Source of the DNA: Nitrospiraceae bacterium
GTDB lineage: Bacteria > Nitrospirota > Nitrospiria > Nitrospirales > Nitrospiraceae
Direction: 5' to 3'
Length of the DNA stretch: 58,025 bases
NCBI GenBank assembly: GCA_919902665.1
Contig: CAKKRK010000084.1
Span: forward strand, 1-58,025
Below are positions 36,785 to 45,723 of this stretch, piece by piece. The stretch's first letter is position 1; the number at the start of each line of letters is the position of its first letter. The notes under the pieces were generated by a model. That model ran no database searches, was not told the origin of the DNA, and worked only from the letters and a program-made list of their open reading frames with translations. A program made the position numbers and the translations under genes.

Positions 36785-37013
36785 CTGGGTTCCGACCTAC
36801 TTCCTCGTGGGCTCGTCACGGCTCGCTCCCCGTTCGCCCGGCCGTAACAGACGGGTAACGGGCCATCGTCTGCGTAGCGAGCCCTGCTCGAGCCTGGCAG
36901 ACGGCGACGCCTGCCTCCCGTGTTCTTTCTCGTGGACTCCCAAGGACTTTCCACGGCTTTCAGTATGAATTGGGAGCTGAGTGTCGACCGCCGACAACCA
37001 ATCGCGCTGATCG

Positions 37014-38876
37014 CTATTGATCTCCATTGACCACGGCCAACACCCGCCGACCGTAGCGTTCCGCTTTCATCTCACCGATACCCGGAATCTCTAATAAGGC
37101 TGCCGGCGTCCCTGGTTTGAAACCAGCAATGGCCTTCAACGTTTTATCGTGAAAAATGAGGAACGGCGCCACCCCTTCTTCTTCGGCCAGTTCAGAACGG
37201 AGTTGCCTAAGCCGTTCAACCAGTTGTCGATCCGGCACTGACGCCTGAGCGATGCCTGCGAAGGCGGCAGACGAGCGACGCGGCTTGGCCACTGATACAT
37301 CGGCCTGAGGGTCCTCTCCCTGTGGCAACGCCACCGCACAAATCCCTTGCAGTACCTCTCGCCCCTTGGACGTCAATTCGAGCGTGGGATACTCGGTACC
37401 CTCGATGCGAAGATACCCTGACTGAATGAGATTCTTCACCAGACCAGTCACAACGGGCTTGGTCTGAGCCCGACAGATACCGTATGTCGGACAGTTTTCT
37501 GCACCATAGGCCAACAGCGCCTTCGAACGGCTTCCACGAAGCATGTCGACGATGCGGCCCATGCCGAACCGCCCCATGCACCAGGACACGGTTTCCAATA
37601 TGGCCTTCGCGGAAACTTCGGTTTTGTGAAAGATCGAGCGGCCAGGCTGTGGCGCCGGCGTGACACACCGATCGCATAGACCGCATGGGCCCAACGCCCG
37701 CTCGGCATCGTCGCTGAAATACTCAAGAATCGCGAGCTGCCGACAGGTCGACGTCGAAACATACCCCAACATTTCTTGAAGAAGCGTCTTCATCCGCCCA
37801 GCGCGATCAGTGCCCTCAGGATCTTTTGATGCCTGCTCGATAAAGTATTCTTGCGTGGCCAGATCACGCTCATGGAACAGCAACGCACATGCCGCGGGCC
37901 GTCCATCGCGACCGGCACGCCCCACTTCCTGGTAATAGGCCTCGAGGCTTCCAGGAATGTCGAAATGGACAACCAAGCGGACGTCCGGCTTATCGATACC
38001 CATGCCGAAGGCATTCGTCGCGGCCAGGATTCGCACCGTTCCTCGGCGAAACTCCTCATGGACCATTCGACGTTCCTCATCCGAAAGACCGGCATGGTAA
38101 TAGCCGACCGAGGGGTGGGACTGTCCCAGCCATGCCGCGACCTCCTCCACGGCTCGGCGAGTGGCGCAGTAGACGAGGATCGTCCCCTTCTCCGTCTCGC
38201 GAACCAAGCGTCCCAGTGTCGATAGCTTGTCTTGGCGCGCCTGAGAGAGATGCACGGAGAGGGCGAGGTTGGTCCGACGAAACCCTGCGACGAGTCGAAA
38301 GGGATCGCGAAGCGATAGCCGGTGGCACAGATCTGTTTGCACTCGAGCCGTGGCCGTGGCCGTCAGCGCCAGACAGGGAGGGCTCGTGAGTTCTTGGCGC
38401 AAGCGGCCGATCTTGAGGTAATCGGGCCTAAAATCATGGCCCCACTGGGAAATACAGTGCGCTTCGTCAACCACCAGCAACGAGACCCAGAGGGAACGCA
38501 ACAACCGGAGAAATCCCTCATGCTGCATCCGCTCCGGCGCCACGTACAGTAGCTGCAGCCGCCGCTCCTTGAGCTCCTGCGTCACGCGGTTCTTCTCAAT
38601 CCCCGTGAGGCTGGAGTGAAACGCTGCGGCGGCAATCTTCCGCTGCTTCATGGCCGTCACCTGATCTTGCATCAAGGCGATAAGCGGAGAAATCACCAAC
38701 GTCAGCCCAGGGAGCAGGGTCGCCGGCAACTGATAGCAGAGCGACTTCCCCTGCCCGGTTGGCATGACGGCCATGGCATCGCGCCCCGCTAATACGGAGC
38801 GAATGACGGCTTCCTGACCTGGCCGAAAGGTGGCAAAGCCGAATCGTTCGCTGAGCTGTCGAGTGAGATCATCCAC
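37014..38876 (-). CDS. recQ: ATP-dependent DNA helicase RecQ
   Basis: RecQ is a 3'-5' helicase of recombination and fork repair. The 620 residues show the SF2 core with Walker A MPTGQGKSLCYQ (38-49), DEAH with the aromatic-rich loop AHCISQWGHDFRPDY, the RecQ-C zinc site (CRQLAILEYF...CGLCDRC) and a winged helix. A C-terminal HRDC domain (LIFHDKTLKAIAGFKPGTPA) completes it. The start is GTG 38876 with no strong ribosome site. It is a single gene with a 650-bp region upstream. Confidence 0.95.
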   Translation of the reverse strand: MDDLTRQLSERFGFATFRPGQEAVIRSVLAGRDAMAVMPTGQGKSLCYQLPATLLPGLTLVISPLIALMQDQVTAMKQRKIAAAAFHSSLTGIEKNRVTQELKERRLQLLYVAPERMQHEGFLRLLRSLWVSLLVVDEAHCISQWGHDFRPDYLKIGRLRQELTSPPCLALTATATARVQTDLCHRLSLRDPFRLVAGFRRTNLALSVHLSQARQDKLSTLGRLVRETEKGTILVYCATRRAVEEVAAWLGQSHPSVGYYHAGLSDEERRMVHEEFRRGTVRILAATNAFGMGIDKPDVRLVVHFDIPGSLEAYYQEVGRAGRDGRPAACALLFHERDLATQEYFIEQASKDPEGTDRAGRMKTLLQEMLGYVSTSTCRQLAILEYFSDDAERALGPCGLCDRCVTPAPQPGRSIFHKTEVSAKAILETVSWCMGRFGMGRIVDMLRGSRSKALLAYGAENCPTYGICRAQTKPVVTGLVKNLIQSGYLRIEGTEYPTLELTSKGREVLQGICAVALPQGEDPQADVSVAKPRRSSAAFAGIAQASVPDRQLVERLRQLRSELAEEEGVAPFLIFHDKTLKAIAGFKPGTPAALLEIPGIGEMKAERYGRRVLAVVNGDQ

Positions 38877-39142
38877 AGAGAAGGCGAATTAGAAGGATAG
38901 GGTGGTGATAGTGATCACAGCGAATCAAGTATAAATGACCGACTGACGGCAAGTCGAGCAGGGCCGTGTTCGCGCGATTACCTCTCATACAACATTCCTT
39001 ACCACCTCTCTCGTCTCCAGGCCCCAGCAAGAGGCACACGGCTTCATAGAACAGGCACCGTCACGCGGGGGAAGGTCGCGGAGATAGAGGTGGAGGGAAG
39101 TACACCTGTGACATGACTGGGCAGCTGGAGCTTAGTCCAGGC

Positions 39143-39182
39143 TGTATCCAATTCGATTCATGCAGTGTATCTAATTCGATTC
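39143..39182. repeat. 17-nt direct repeat pair, 23-bp period
   Basis: TGTATCCAATTCGATTC (39143-39159) and TGTATCTAATTCGATTC (39166-39182) agree at 16 of 17 bases. A period of 23 bp is close to two helical turns, fitting tandem sites for a dimeric regulator. They lie 190 bp upstream of the promoter. Confidence 0.5.
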
Positions 39183-39371
39183 TATAAAACCGAGAGAGGT
39201 CGATAGGCCATGGAAGCACAACGTGGCGTCATTTCAAAAATAACGCCTTACGCAAGCCAATTGCCCTCAATGGCACATAGTTTGCTGAGCAACGGAACAT
39301 TCGGTGACTGAACGGCACGCGCATATCGTCATGGATGGGTGCATATACTTATCGTTACTAATCATTAGGTA

Positions 39372-39400
39372 TTGACATCTTTACATTTCATGCATTATAC
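39372..39400 (+). promoter_or_regulatory. sigma-70-type promoter of the cupredoxin lipoprotein
   Basis: TTGACA (39372-39377), a 17-bp spacer and TTATAC (39395-39400) form a near-consensus promoter. A start near 39,407 would leave a 120-nt leader before the ATG at 39,527, which has the perfect ribosome site AAAAGGAGG. Confidence 0.75.
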
Positions 39401-39526
39401 GGCAACCAATTTTCACGACGATTGGGCGCATTGGGTCATGCGTTTCCACCGTCCGCGCGTTCAGCTTAATCGGATCGCAGTAGTCAGGTAACAGGTGCCA
39501 TTCTCTCATCTCAAAAGGAGGCTTTC

Positions 39527-41566
39527 ATGAAGAGGTTCGGTACGTTAGGAGCTGCTCTCTGTCTTGCGGCAGGAGTGGCCGGTTGTTCGGGCGACGAGAC
39601 TGCGCCGCCGGCGGCTAACCCGTTTCCACCGTTGCCGACGGCCAATACGACCTATTTTGATGTGACAGACGAGGCGGGGCGTTGGTTCGATACACGCACA
39701 ACGATCGCCGGCACCAACTCACTTGCGGTTGTGCCGCCTGGCCAGAAGATTCGGTTCCTGCAAACGCGGTCGTTCAATGGTCCGTCTCGCGTCGAAAGCT
39801 TTCATACGGTCACAAGTCTGATTTTCCCGTCCAATGCCACCACATCAGAGCGCATCGATCAACCAACCGCGAATAAAGATGACCACGAAGTGACCCTAAA
39901 CACGCCGGGCCTCTATGTCTTCGTGTGCAAGGTGCACCCCTATATGTTGGGTGGTGTGATCGTCGATGATCCCAATACGAAGACCACACAAGATGAAGCA
40001 GCTCTTGACATCGGCAATGCTCAGGGCGGCGCCAATGATCTTCACCTAGAAGGAGTTGGAGACTTTACCAGCAATTCGAACCTAGGCCTCAGATTATTGC
40101 GCGCGTTCTTTGTTGTGACAAGTCCATCGAACTGGAAGGACTATACCAAAGTTACGACGCCACCTACGAAGTATCAGCCGGCCTATCCTCCAGTAGCGGT
40201 TCGGGTCAATCCTGTCGGGGCGCTTGGACCTGCGCAAGGGGTTGTTAATGGGATTGTTCCCAATTTGAATGCAGCTCTGCAGGGATTCTTCGATGGCGAG
40301 GACATCGTCGCGTCAACCACTCCCACGACGCCTGGTGTTGGCGAAGTATGGGTGGATACGCAGTACGAAGAGAGTGCAGGCAAAGGCCCGGCCTATCCGA
40401 GCACCATCACAGTGGTGGATGCGGCAACATGGGCAATCAAGCAGAAGATTGCCCTGCCGAACCAAAAGATGAACAACGGTCACAATATGTGGGCGAGCCA
40501 TGATCAGAACGAGATCTATCAGACAGAGTGGCATGGCGAAAGTCTCTACGTGCTCAACCGCACGGATGGCTCACTGAAACAGGAACTGGTCCTCGGCCCC
40601 GATCCGGCCCACGTCATGACGAGAGTCAACAACGGGCAGGTGCATGTGGGGCTCAACGGGGGAGATGCGGTGTCTGAAATGGACAGGAACACCGATGGGA
40701 CGCTGACATTCAAACGCAATATTCTCGTGCAGCTACCCGGTCAGCCGCAGGCGCAACCCCATGCCCATTGGATGGGCTTCGATGGGCTATCGATGGTGAC
40801 GCCCAATTCCAATTCGGGCGACTCGACGCTATACGATTTCAGCATCGATGGAATCTTGGCAAAAAACACGACGGGGCCGTTGCCAATCGCGGCTGCAATG
40901 GACCCGCGCTCGATACGCTACTACGTCTCCAACTATTTGGGACACAGTATTTCCGTCATGTGCGGACCCAACGGGCAGCCACTGACGTGCAATGGGAGAA
41001 ATCCTGGGCAGAAGATCGCCGATGTCAACTTGCTTCAGAACTACAACCCGGTTACGGGAATTGTGGGAGGCAATGGAGCGATCGGTGGCCTGCCGATTCA
41101 AACGCCGGTGAGCCCGGATGGGAGATTCGTGGTCACAGGAAACACCCTGACAGCCACCATCTCGATCATTAATACGCAGACTGCCACCCTAGTGAAGAGC
41201 CTTCCCTGTGATCCCGGTTGCCATGGGGTAAACTTCGGTGCCAAGAGTGGTGGTGGATATTACGCCTATGTCACCAGCAAGTTTGCCAACCGCTTGCTTG
41301 TTTACGACATTGATCCAAATGGCGACGGCAATGCCGCTGATGCTGCACTTGTCGGCTCGATCGTGTTGGTCGATGGTGGCACCACCGCGAAGGACGACAC
41401 CATCACCGGCAACAGAGGCATGGGCGGTCAGGGCGTGTTGCCTGTGCCTAACGTGTACAACGGCTGGGTGCAGGCGCTGCCTGCGAATTCGAGTTTCTGC
41501 TCAGCGCTCAACGCTTCGCAGAAGGATCCGTTCCCAGCCGAAGCTCCCGCGACACTTTGCCCGTAA
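39527..41566 (+). CDS. lipoprotein with amicyanin-type cupredoxin domain and beta-propeller
   Basis: The 679-residue protein has a lipoprotein signal (lipobox VAGC, C20). The N-terminal domain, about residues 40-150, is a cupredoxin. The type-1 copper ligands are His93 (SFHTVTS), Cys134, His137 and Met140 in CKVHPYM, the spacing of amicyanin. From about residue 250 the sequence shows YVTN/NosZ-like propeller blades (TITVVDAATWAIKQKI; GESLYVLNRTDGSLKQELVL; ATISIINTQTATLVKSLPC; RLLVYDIDPNGDG). The order is the reverse of nitrous oxide reductase (propeller then cupredoxin) and its catalytic Cu cluster motifs are not visible. It could be an envelope electron carrier or copper sensor. It stands alone with its own promoter and terminator. 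Confidence 0.8.
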   Translation: MKRFGTLGAALCLAAGVAGCSGDETAPPAANPFPPLPTANTTYFDVTDEAGRWFDTRTTIAGTNSLAVVPPGQKIRFLQTRSFNGPSRVESFHTVTSLIFPSNATTSERIDQPTANKDDHEVTLNTPGLYVFVCKVHPYMLGGVIVDDPNTKTTQDEAALDIGNAQGGANDLHLEGVGDFTSNSNLGLRLLRAFFVVTSPSNWKDYTKVTTPPTKYQPAYPPVAVRVNPVGALGPAQGVVNGIVPNLNAALQGFFDGEDIVASTTPTTPGVGEVWVDTQYEESAGKGPAYPSTITVVDAATWAIKQKIALPNQKMNNGHNMWASHDQNEIYQTEWHGESLYVLNRTDGSLKQELVLGPDPAHVMTRVNNGQVHVGLNGGDAVSEMDRNTDGTLTFKRNILVQLPGQPQAQPHAHWMGFDGLSMVTPNSNSGDSTLYDFSIDGILAKNTTGPLPIAAAMDPRSIRYYVSNYLGHSISVMCGPNGQPLTCNGRNPGQKIADVNLLQNYNPVTGIVGGNGAIGGLPIQTPVSPDGRFVVTGNTLTATISIINTQTATLVKSLPCDPGCHGVNFGAKSGGGYYAYVTSKFANRLLVYDIDPNGDGNAADAALVGSIVLVDGGTTAKDDTITGNRGMGGQGVLPVPNVYNGWVQALPANSSFCSALNASQKDPFPAEAPATLCP

Positions 41567-41635
41567 CTATACGGCAAAGGCCAGAGTATGGAGTCAAACA
41601 TCACCTCATACTCTGACAGCGGTTCTGTAGCCGAG

Positions 41636-41672
41636 GCCCCGGTGCGGTGGCACATCGCCACCGCACCGGGGC
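41636..41672 (+). terminator. strong intrinsic terminator
   Basis: GCCCCGGTGCGGTGG (41636-41650) pairs perfectly with CCACCGCACCGGGGC (41658-41672) around CACATCG, followed by TTCTCAGATTTT. It ends the cupredoxin lipoprotein gene. A second, weaker hairpin (AGAGTATG/CATACTCT) lies just upstream at about 41,583-41,614. Confidence 0.8.
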
Positions 41673-41801
41673 TTCTCAGATTTTCCCCGATGCAATCAGT
41701 AGGAGACGAATCGTACTCTAGCCCATAGGATAGGCCTCTGCGCAAGGTAAGACCTCCGCAGGCAGGGAGGTATGAACGGGAGCATTGTGTCGTAGAACTG
41801 G

Positions 41802-42323
41802 TCAAGCTGCGAGTGAATTGGCTTCAGCTGCCTGCTCTCCCACTAGATTCAGCCCATCAAGTCGCTGGATTTTCGGCTGATAGGCACTCACCTTACGCAT
41901 AATCATCGCTCTCAAATCTTCATCGACATGAGAGAGCGCTTCTCGCACCCCAGCGATATCACCGTCCTCCGCCAGATGGGCGACAATGCCGATAAGCGGC
42001 AAGACTCCGGCATCGCCCATGGCCTTGGCAATCTCGATGCCCCCAGACCGATCTCCGGCCTTGACGAAGACTTGCGGCAACTCAAGGTAGAAGTGACTGG
42101 CTAAGAGCGACGGATCAGGGCACGAAACGATGGTGTCTTTCACGGCCTGGACATTCCCCCGCTCTGATTCGACGAATAGCATCATTTGCCAGGCCTCTCG
42201 TAAGTACCTCTTATCAACGATCTCATTTGCAGTTTGCCGTGCCTCGGTGGTATCGCCCGCGAGCGCTTGTCTGATTGCCTGGTCCTTCAACTGTGCATCC
42301 GTCGGTGTTTGAGTTGGCATCAT
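41802..42323 (-). CDS. helical-repeat protein of unknown function
   Basis: The start is ATG 42323 (MMPTQTPTDA), 8 bases after AGGAG; the longer frame to 42,467 lacks a ribosome site. The 173 residues are helical, with repeat-like pairs (IRQALAGDTTEARQTANEIV; QVFVKAGDRSGGIEIAKAMG; LAEDGDIAGVREALSHVDED), as in small TPR/Sel1-type solenoids. There is no signal peptide or catalytic motif. It is convergent with the lipoprotein gene. Confidence 0.65.
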   Translation of the reverse strand: MMPTQTPTDAQLKDQAIRQALAGDTTEARQTANEIVDKRYLREAWQMMLFVESERGNVQAVKDTIVSCPDPSLLASHFYLELPQVFVKAGDRSGGIEIAKAMGDAGVLPLIGIVAHLAEDGDIAGVREALSHVDEDLRAMIMRKVSAYQPKIQRLDGLNLVGEQAAEANSLAA

Positions 42324-42704
42324 GCCTTGACTCCTCTCTGCACTCCTTCGGAGTACGAAATTGTGAATTTTGGAACACCTATTTCGAAATGTAGCGATGA
42401 ATGCCGTTCTTGTCGATCTTTTCCCGTCAAATTGACAGACCCATTCATAGAACACTCGGCGTGACACCTCTAACGATCAACCCTTGCTTCTATTCCCGAG
42501 GTATTTGCTTGAGAACGATACAGAATTGGAATGTATCTGTGAGCCTGACTCACGGGGATTCAAGCATCATTTTTTATTAAGCGCAGAGGCCCAACAGACT
42601 TTCCACGGAATGAATATAGGGACTTAAGCCATTGCCTTCCTTGCTACTTTTTCAGATTTGAATCCTGAAATATTTCAATTTTCCGCTTCGCTTGCGCATC
42701 TGAA

Positions 42705-43040
42705 ATGTCCAGCTATACTTTCCCAATGCGCTCAACAAAATACATCATCGTGCAAGACGGAGACGGGTGGCGCGGCTACCTGGAAGGCTACCAGGAGCAC
42801 GAGGCCTATGGGGAATCGTTCGAAGAGCTGCAGATCAAGCTGTGGCAACTACACCAAGAGCTCATCGCCCAAGAATCAGAAACGGCCCAATGCGGGAACA
42901 GAGAACAAGACCGGCATCATGGTCATACATCTACGCTACCCCGTCACACCCCCACCACCTCCCGCCCCATGTCGCGCGCCCAGATCAAGCGAAAAGCGCG
43001 TGTGGAACAGCTCGTGTTTGCAATGATCAGCAATCGCTGA
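42705..43040 (+). CDS. HicB-like small protein
   Basis: Up to 111 residues, from ATG 42705; ATG 42726 (MRSTKYIIVQDGD) is the better start by homology. Residues of the HicB N-terminal fold are seen (DGDGWRGYLEGYQEHEAYGE and FEELQIKLWQL). HicB proteins are antitoxins paired with HicA, but no HicA toxin is seen within several hundred bases. The last 45 residues are Thr/Pro/His- and Lys/Arg-rich and unlike the usual DNA-binding tail. It may be an orphan or a standalone family member. Confidence 0.55.
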   Translation: MSSYTFPMRSTKYIIVQDGDGWRGYLEGYQEHEAYGESFEELQIKLWQLHQELIAQESETAQCGNREQDRHHGHTSTLPRHTPTTSRPMSRAQIKRKARVEQLVFAMISNR

Positions 43041-43488
43041 GCACCACCAACGTTCGACTATTCTCCTGTCACCAACCTCATGACCGCTGAACACAGAATG
43101 CTGCGAAAAGCTCCTGCCCTCAGCCCCCCATAAACTAATCAGCTCACCCAGCAGCACGAAACCAACGGCGGCTGATACTTTCGACTGACCCGATTAGCCG
43201 ACCTCACGTTGAAATTCACGCCTCTTTCACACGACGGACCTTGCTTTTCCTCCGTGCTTCTCCGCCTGGGTCAGGTAATGGGTAACCAGCGAACGTGGTC
43301 GCCTCCCAACTAATTACTTCGAAACACCTGTAAGATTTTCGTCCGGAAACCGACTCCCGTAGAGGAGATAACCAAATGTTTCTATTCGTATCTTCTCTGC
43401 CTATTTGGGGAAGCTCCGATTGACCCGATAGGTGAAGTGTTGATACACATATTTCGCAGGTATTCTGATCAACTCTGCGAGGCCGGCC
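43041..43488. other. non-coding region before the arsenic operon
   Basis: No gene is seen in these 448 bp. The last 70 bases hold a -35-like TTGACC (43420-43425) and an imperfect palindrome that may be the operator of arsM. Confidence 0.4.
43436..43476. promoter_or_regulatory. imperfect palindrome, possible ArsR-type operator
   Basis: AGTGTTGATACACATA (43436-43451) and the reverse complement of TATTCTGATCAACTCT (43461-43476) agree at 11 of 16 positions with a 9-bp spacer. It lies directly before arsM, just after TTGACC. The assignment is tentative. Confidence 0.35.
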
Positions 43489-44676
43489 ATGCCGATTGAT
43501 GACATCACACAAAAGGTCAGCGAGCGCTATGCCAAAGCCGCCAGTACCGGCGAAGAGATGTGCTGCCCCACCAGCTACGACATGGGACATCTCAAAACCT
43601 TCATTCCTGAAGCAGTGCTCAAAATCTCCTATGGATGCGGCACACCGGCAGGTCTCAGGACGGTGCAGACCGGTGAGACGGTCTTGGACATTGGGTCGGG
43701 CGGAGGTATTGATTGCTTTGAGGCCTCCCGCTTGGTGGGTCCCACAGGCCACGTGATCGGGATCGACATGACCGACACGATGCTGGAGATCGCCCACAAG
43801 AATGCGGCGGTTGTGGCCACAAACCTCGGTTATCCCGCATCGAACGTAGAATTCCGGAAAGGGTTGGCCGATGCGATGCCGGTGCAAGACGGCACGATCG
43901 ATCTGATCATCTCGAATTGCGTCATCAACCTCGCGCCGGATAAGCGGAAGGTGTTTCAGGAAATGTATCGGGTTGCCAAGCCCGGCGGACGGTTCACGAT
44001 CTCCGACATCGTGTCGGATCAAACTGTTCCTCAGTACCTCGTCCATGATACCCAAAAATGGGGAGACTGTTTATCCGGTGCCTTGACGCTCACCGACTAT
44101 ATGAGCGGCATGACGGCAGCCGGCTTTCTTGGTATTCATCTGGTCAAGTCTTCCCCCTGGCGCGTCATCGATGGCATCCATTTCTTTTCTGTGACGCTGA
44201 CCGGGTACAAGCTACTTCCGGCACCAACGACTTCCTCAGTCCAGCATGCAACCCTTCGTGGCCCCTTCAGCCGAGTCGTGGTTGAAGGAGGCGCGACGTA
44301 TCGGCGCGGCATTCCGCAGCCGATCACGTCGGATGAGACGCTGTTGTTGAGAACCCCTCCCTTTGCCGAACACTTCCTCCTGACCACCAACCCTGTCGCG
44401 TTAGACCGTGATGATCCGCGTTGGACCGCAGTCTTCCCAGCCGATGCGCCATGCACCTGGCAAGGCCAGTATGCATTGCTGGCCGGTCCCTTCGTTGAAG
44501 CAGCCGATGACGATCACCATGTCTATCGCCGCGGTGAGCCGCTGGAAATCTGTTCCAAAACAGTGACTGTTCTGGAGAGCGAGGGGTACCAGCCGCACTT
44601 TGTCATTTTGAATCGAGCCGAGGAGCGCCTCAGCGGCGAAGCCGTCACCTGTTCTCCACATGGAGGCTGCTGCTAG
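43489..44676 (+). CDS. arsM: arsenite methyltransferase-like protein
   Basis: ArsM transfers methyl groups from AdoMet to As(III). Residues 55-200 are a class I methyltransferase, with motif I VLDIGSGGGIDC and DIIISNCVINL-type motif II (LIISNCVINL). Arsenic-binding cysteines include C25-C26, C50 and that in SNC. The 395 residues include an extra C-terminal 150-residue domain of unknown fold, ending HGGCC. The stop codon is directly followed by the arsS ATG (no gap). In arsenosugar pathways ArsM supplies the methylated arsenic used by ArsS. The C-terminal part may have a separate role. Confidence 0.87.
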   Translation: MPIDDITQKVSERYAKAASTGEEMCCPTSYDMGHLKTFIPEAVLKISYGCGTPAGLRTVQTGETVLDIGSGGGIDCFEASRLVGPTGHVIGIDMTDTMLEIAHKNAAVVATNLGYPASNVEFRKGLADAMPVQDGTIDLIISNCVINLAPDKRKVFQEMYRVAKPGGRFTISDIVSDQTVPQYLVHDTQKWGDCLSGALTLTDYMSGMTAAGFLGIHLVKSSPWRVIDGIHFFSVTLTGYKLLPAPTTSSVQHATLRGPFSRVVVEGGATYRRGIPQPITSDETLLLRTPPFAEHFLLTTNPVALDRDDPRWTAVFPADAPCTWQGQYALLAGPFVEAADDDHHVYRRGEPLEICSKTVTVLESEGYQPHFVILNRAEERLSGEAVTCSPHGGCC

Positions 44677-45714
44677 ATGCCACTCACGTTGCTTGGCCGA
44701 AGCAACCCCCTCGCCTCAGCGGCTGAACAACTCCGTATCCTCGATCAACCGAGCGGTTCTCCCCCGTTCGACCTGCGACTCACCCAAGCTGGAATGTTCC
44801 CTCTGCGTGCGAGCGGCATCACGGTCTTCCAAATCAACGTCGGTAAGCTCTGTAACCAGACCTGCCGCCACTGCCACGTGGATGCCGGACCGGATCGTCC
44901 CGAAACGATGTCCTTAGAAACCGCCGAACACTGCATCGACGCACTCTCCAAGACGGACATTCCCACAGTAGATATCACAGGTGGCGCGCCGGAGTTGAAT
45001 CCCCATTTTCGCTGGCTGGTCGAACAGTCCCGCAGGCTTGGCCGGCATGTGATGGATCGCTGTAATCTGTCCGTGTTGCTGCTTCCTTCTCAGGCAGATC
45101 TCGCGGAATTCCTGGCTCACCACCAGGTGGAAATCATCGCTTCGCTTCCGTCGTACCGTGCCAACCAAACCGATGCACAGCGAGGTGATGGCATTTTTGA
45201 GAAATCGATGGAGGCACTCCGTCTGCTGAACCGGTTCGGCTATGGCCGTTCAGATAGCGGGCTCGCCCTGAACTTGGTCTACAATCCCGTCGGCGCGTTC
45301 CTGCCTCCGAAGCAGGATGCCATCGAAACGCAGTTCAAGAAAGAATTGCTGACCAGGCATGGGGTTGAGTTCAACCGGCTCTACACGATCACCAACATGC
45401 CGATCAGCCGGTTCCTGGAGTTCCTCCTCGAAAGCGGCAACTATGATCAGTACATGACGCGCCTGGCCAATGCGTTCACTTCGGCTGCAGCCGCCGGCGT
45501 CATGTGCCGGTATACGCTGTCCGTCGGATGGGACGGCAGGCTCTATGACTGTGACTTCAACCAGATGCTCGAACTCCCGGTTGATCACGGAGCGCCGTCG
45601 CATATCCGCGACTTTGATCCTGCTCAACTCCACCATCGCCAGATCGTCACGCGCAACCATTGCTTCGGGTGCACGGCCGGCTCCGGCTCATCCTGTAGCG
45701 GGTCGACTGCTTAG
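44677..45714 (+). CDS. arsS: radical SAM arsenosugar synthesis protein ArsS
   Basis: ArsS is a radical AdoMet enzyme proposed to join the 5'-deoxyadenosyl group to methylated arsenic in arsenosugar synthesis. The 345 residues show the iron-sulfur triad CNQTCRHC (C59, C63, C66), then DITGGAPELN and NLVYNPVGAFLPP. A C-terminal Cys-rich tail CFGCTAGSGSSC follows, where some relatives have selenocysteine; here ordinary Cys is used. Its ATG touches the arsM stop, and the phosphate transporter follows 9 bp later. Confidence 0.93.
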   Translation: MPLTLLGRSNPLASAAEQLRILDQPSGSPPFDLRLTQAGMFPLRASGITVFQINVGKLCNQTCRHCHVDAGPDRPETMSLETAEHCIDALSKTDIPTVDITGGAPELNPHFRWLVEQSRRLGRHVMDRCNLSVLLLPSQADLAEFLAHHQVEIIASLPSYRANQTDAQRGDGIFEKSMEALRLLNRFGYGRSDSGLALNLVYNPVGAFLPPKQDAIETQFKKELLTRHGVEFNRLYTITNMPISRFLEFLLESGNYDQYMTRLANAFTSAAAAGVMCRYTLSVGWDGRLYDCDFNQMLELPVDHGAPSHIRDFDPAQLHHRQIVTRNHCFGCTAGSGSSCSGSTA

Positions 45715-45723
45715 AGGGTCTTC

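Larger units (their letters stand above)
38877..39526. other. 650-bp regulatory region between recQ and the cupredoxin lipoprotein
   Basis: There is no gene. It holds a strong promoter (39372-39400), a pair of direct repeats (39143-39182) and an AT-rich stretch; the remainder shows nothing further. The length and features suggest a regulated control region for the lipoprotein. Confidence 0.5.
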
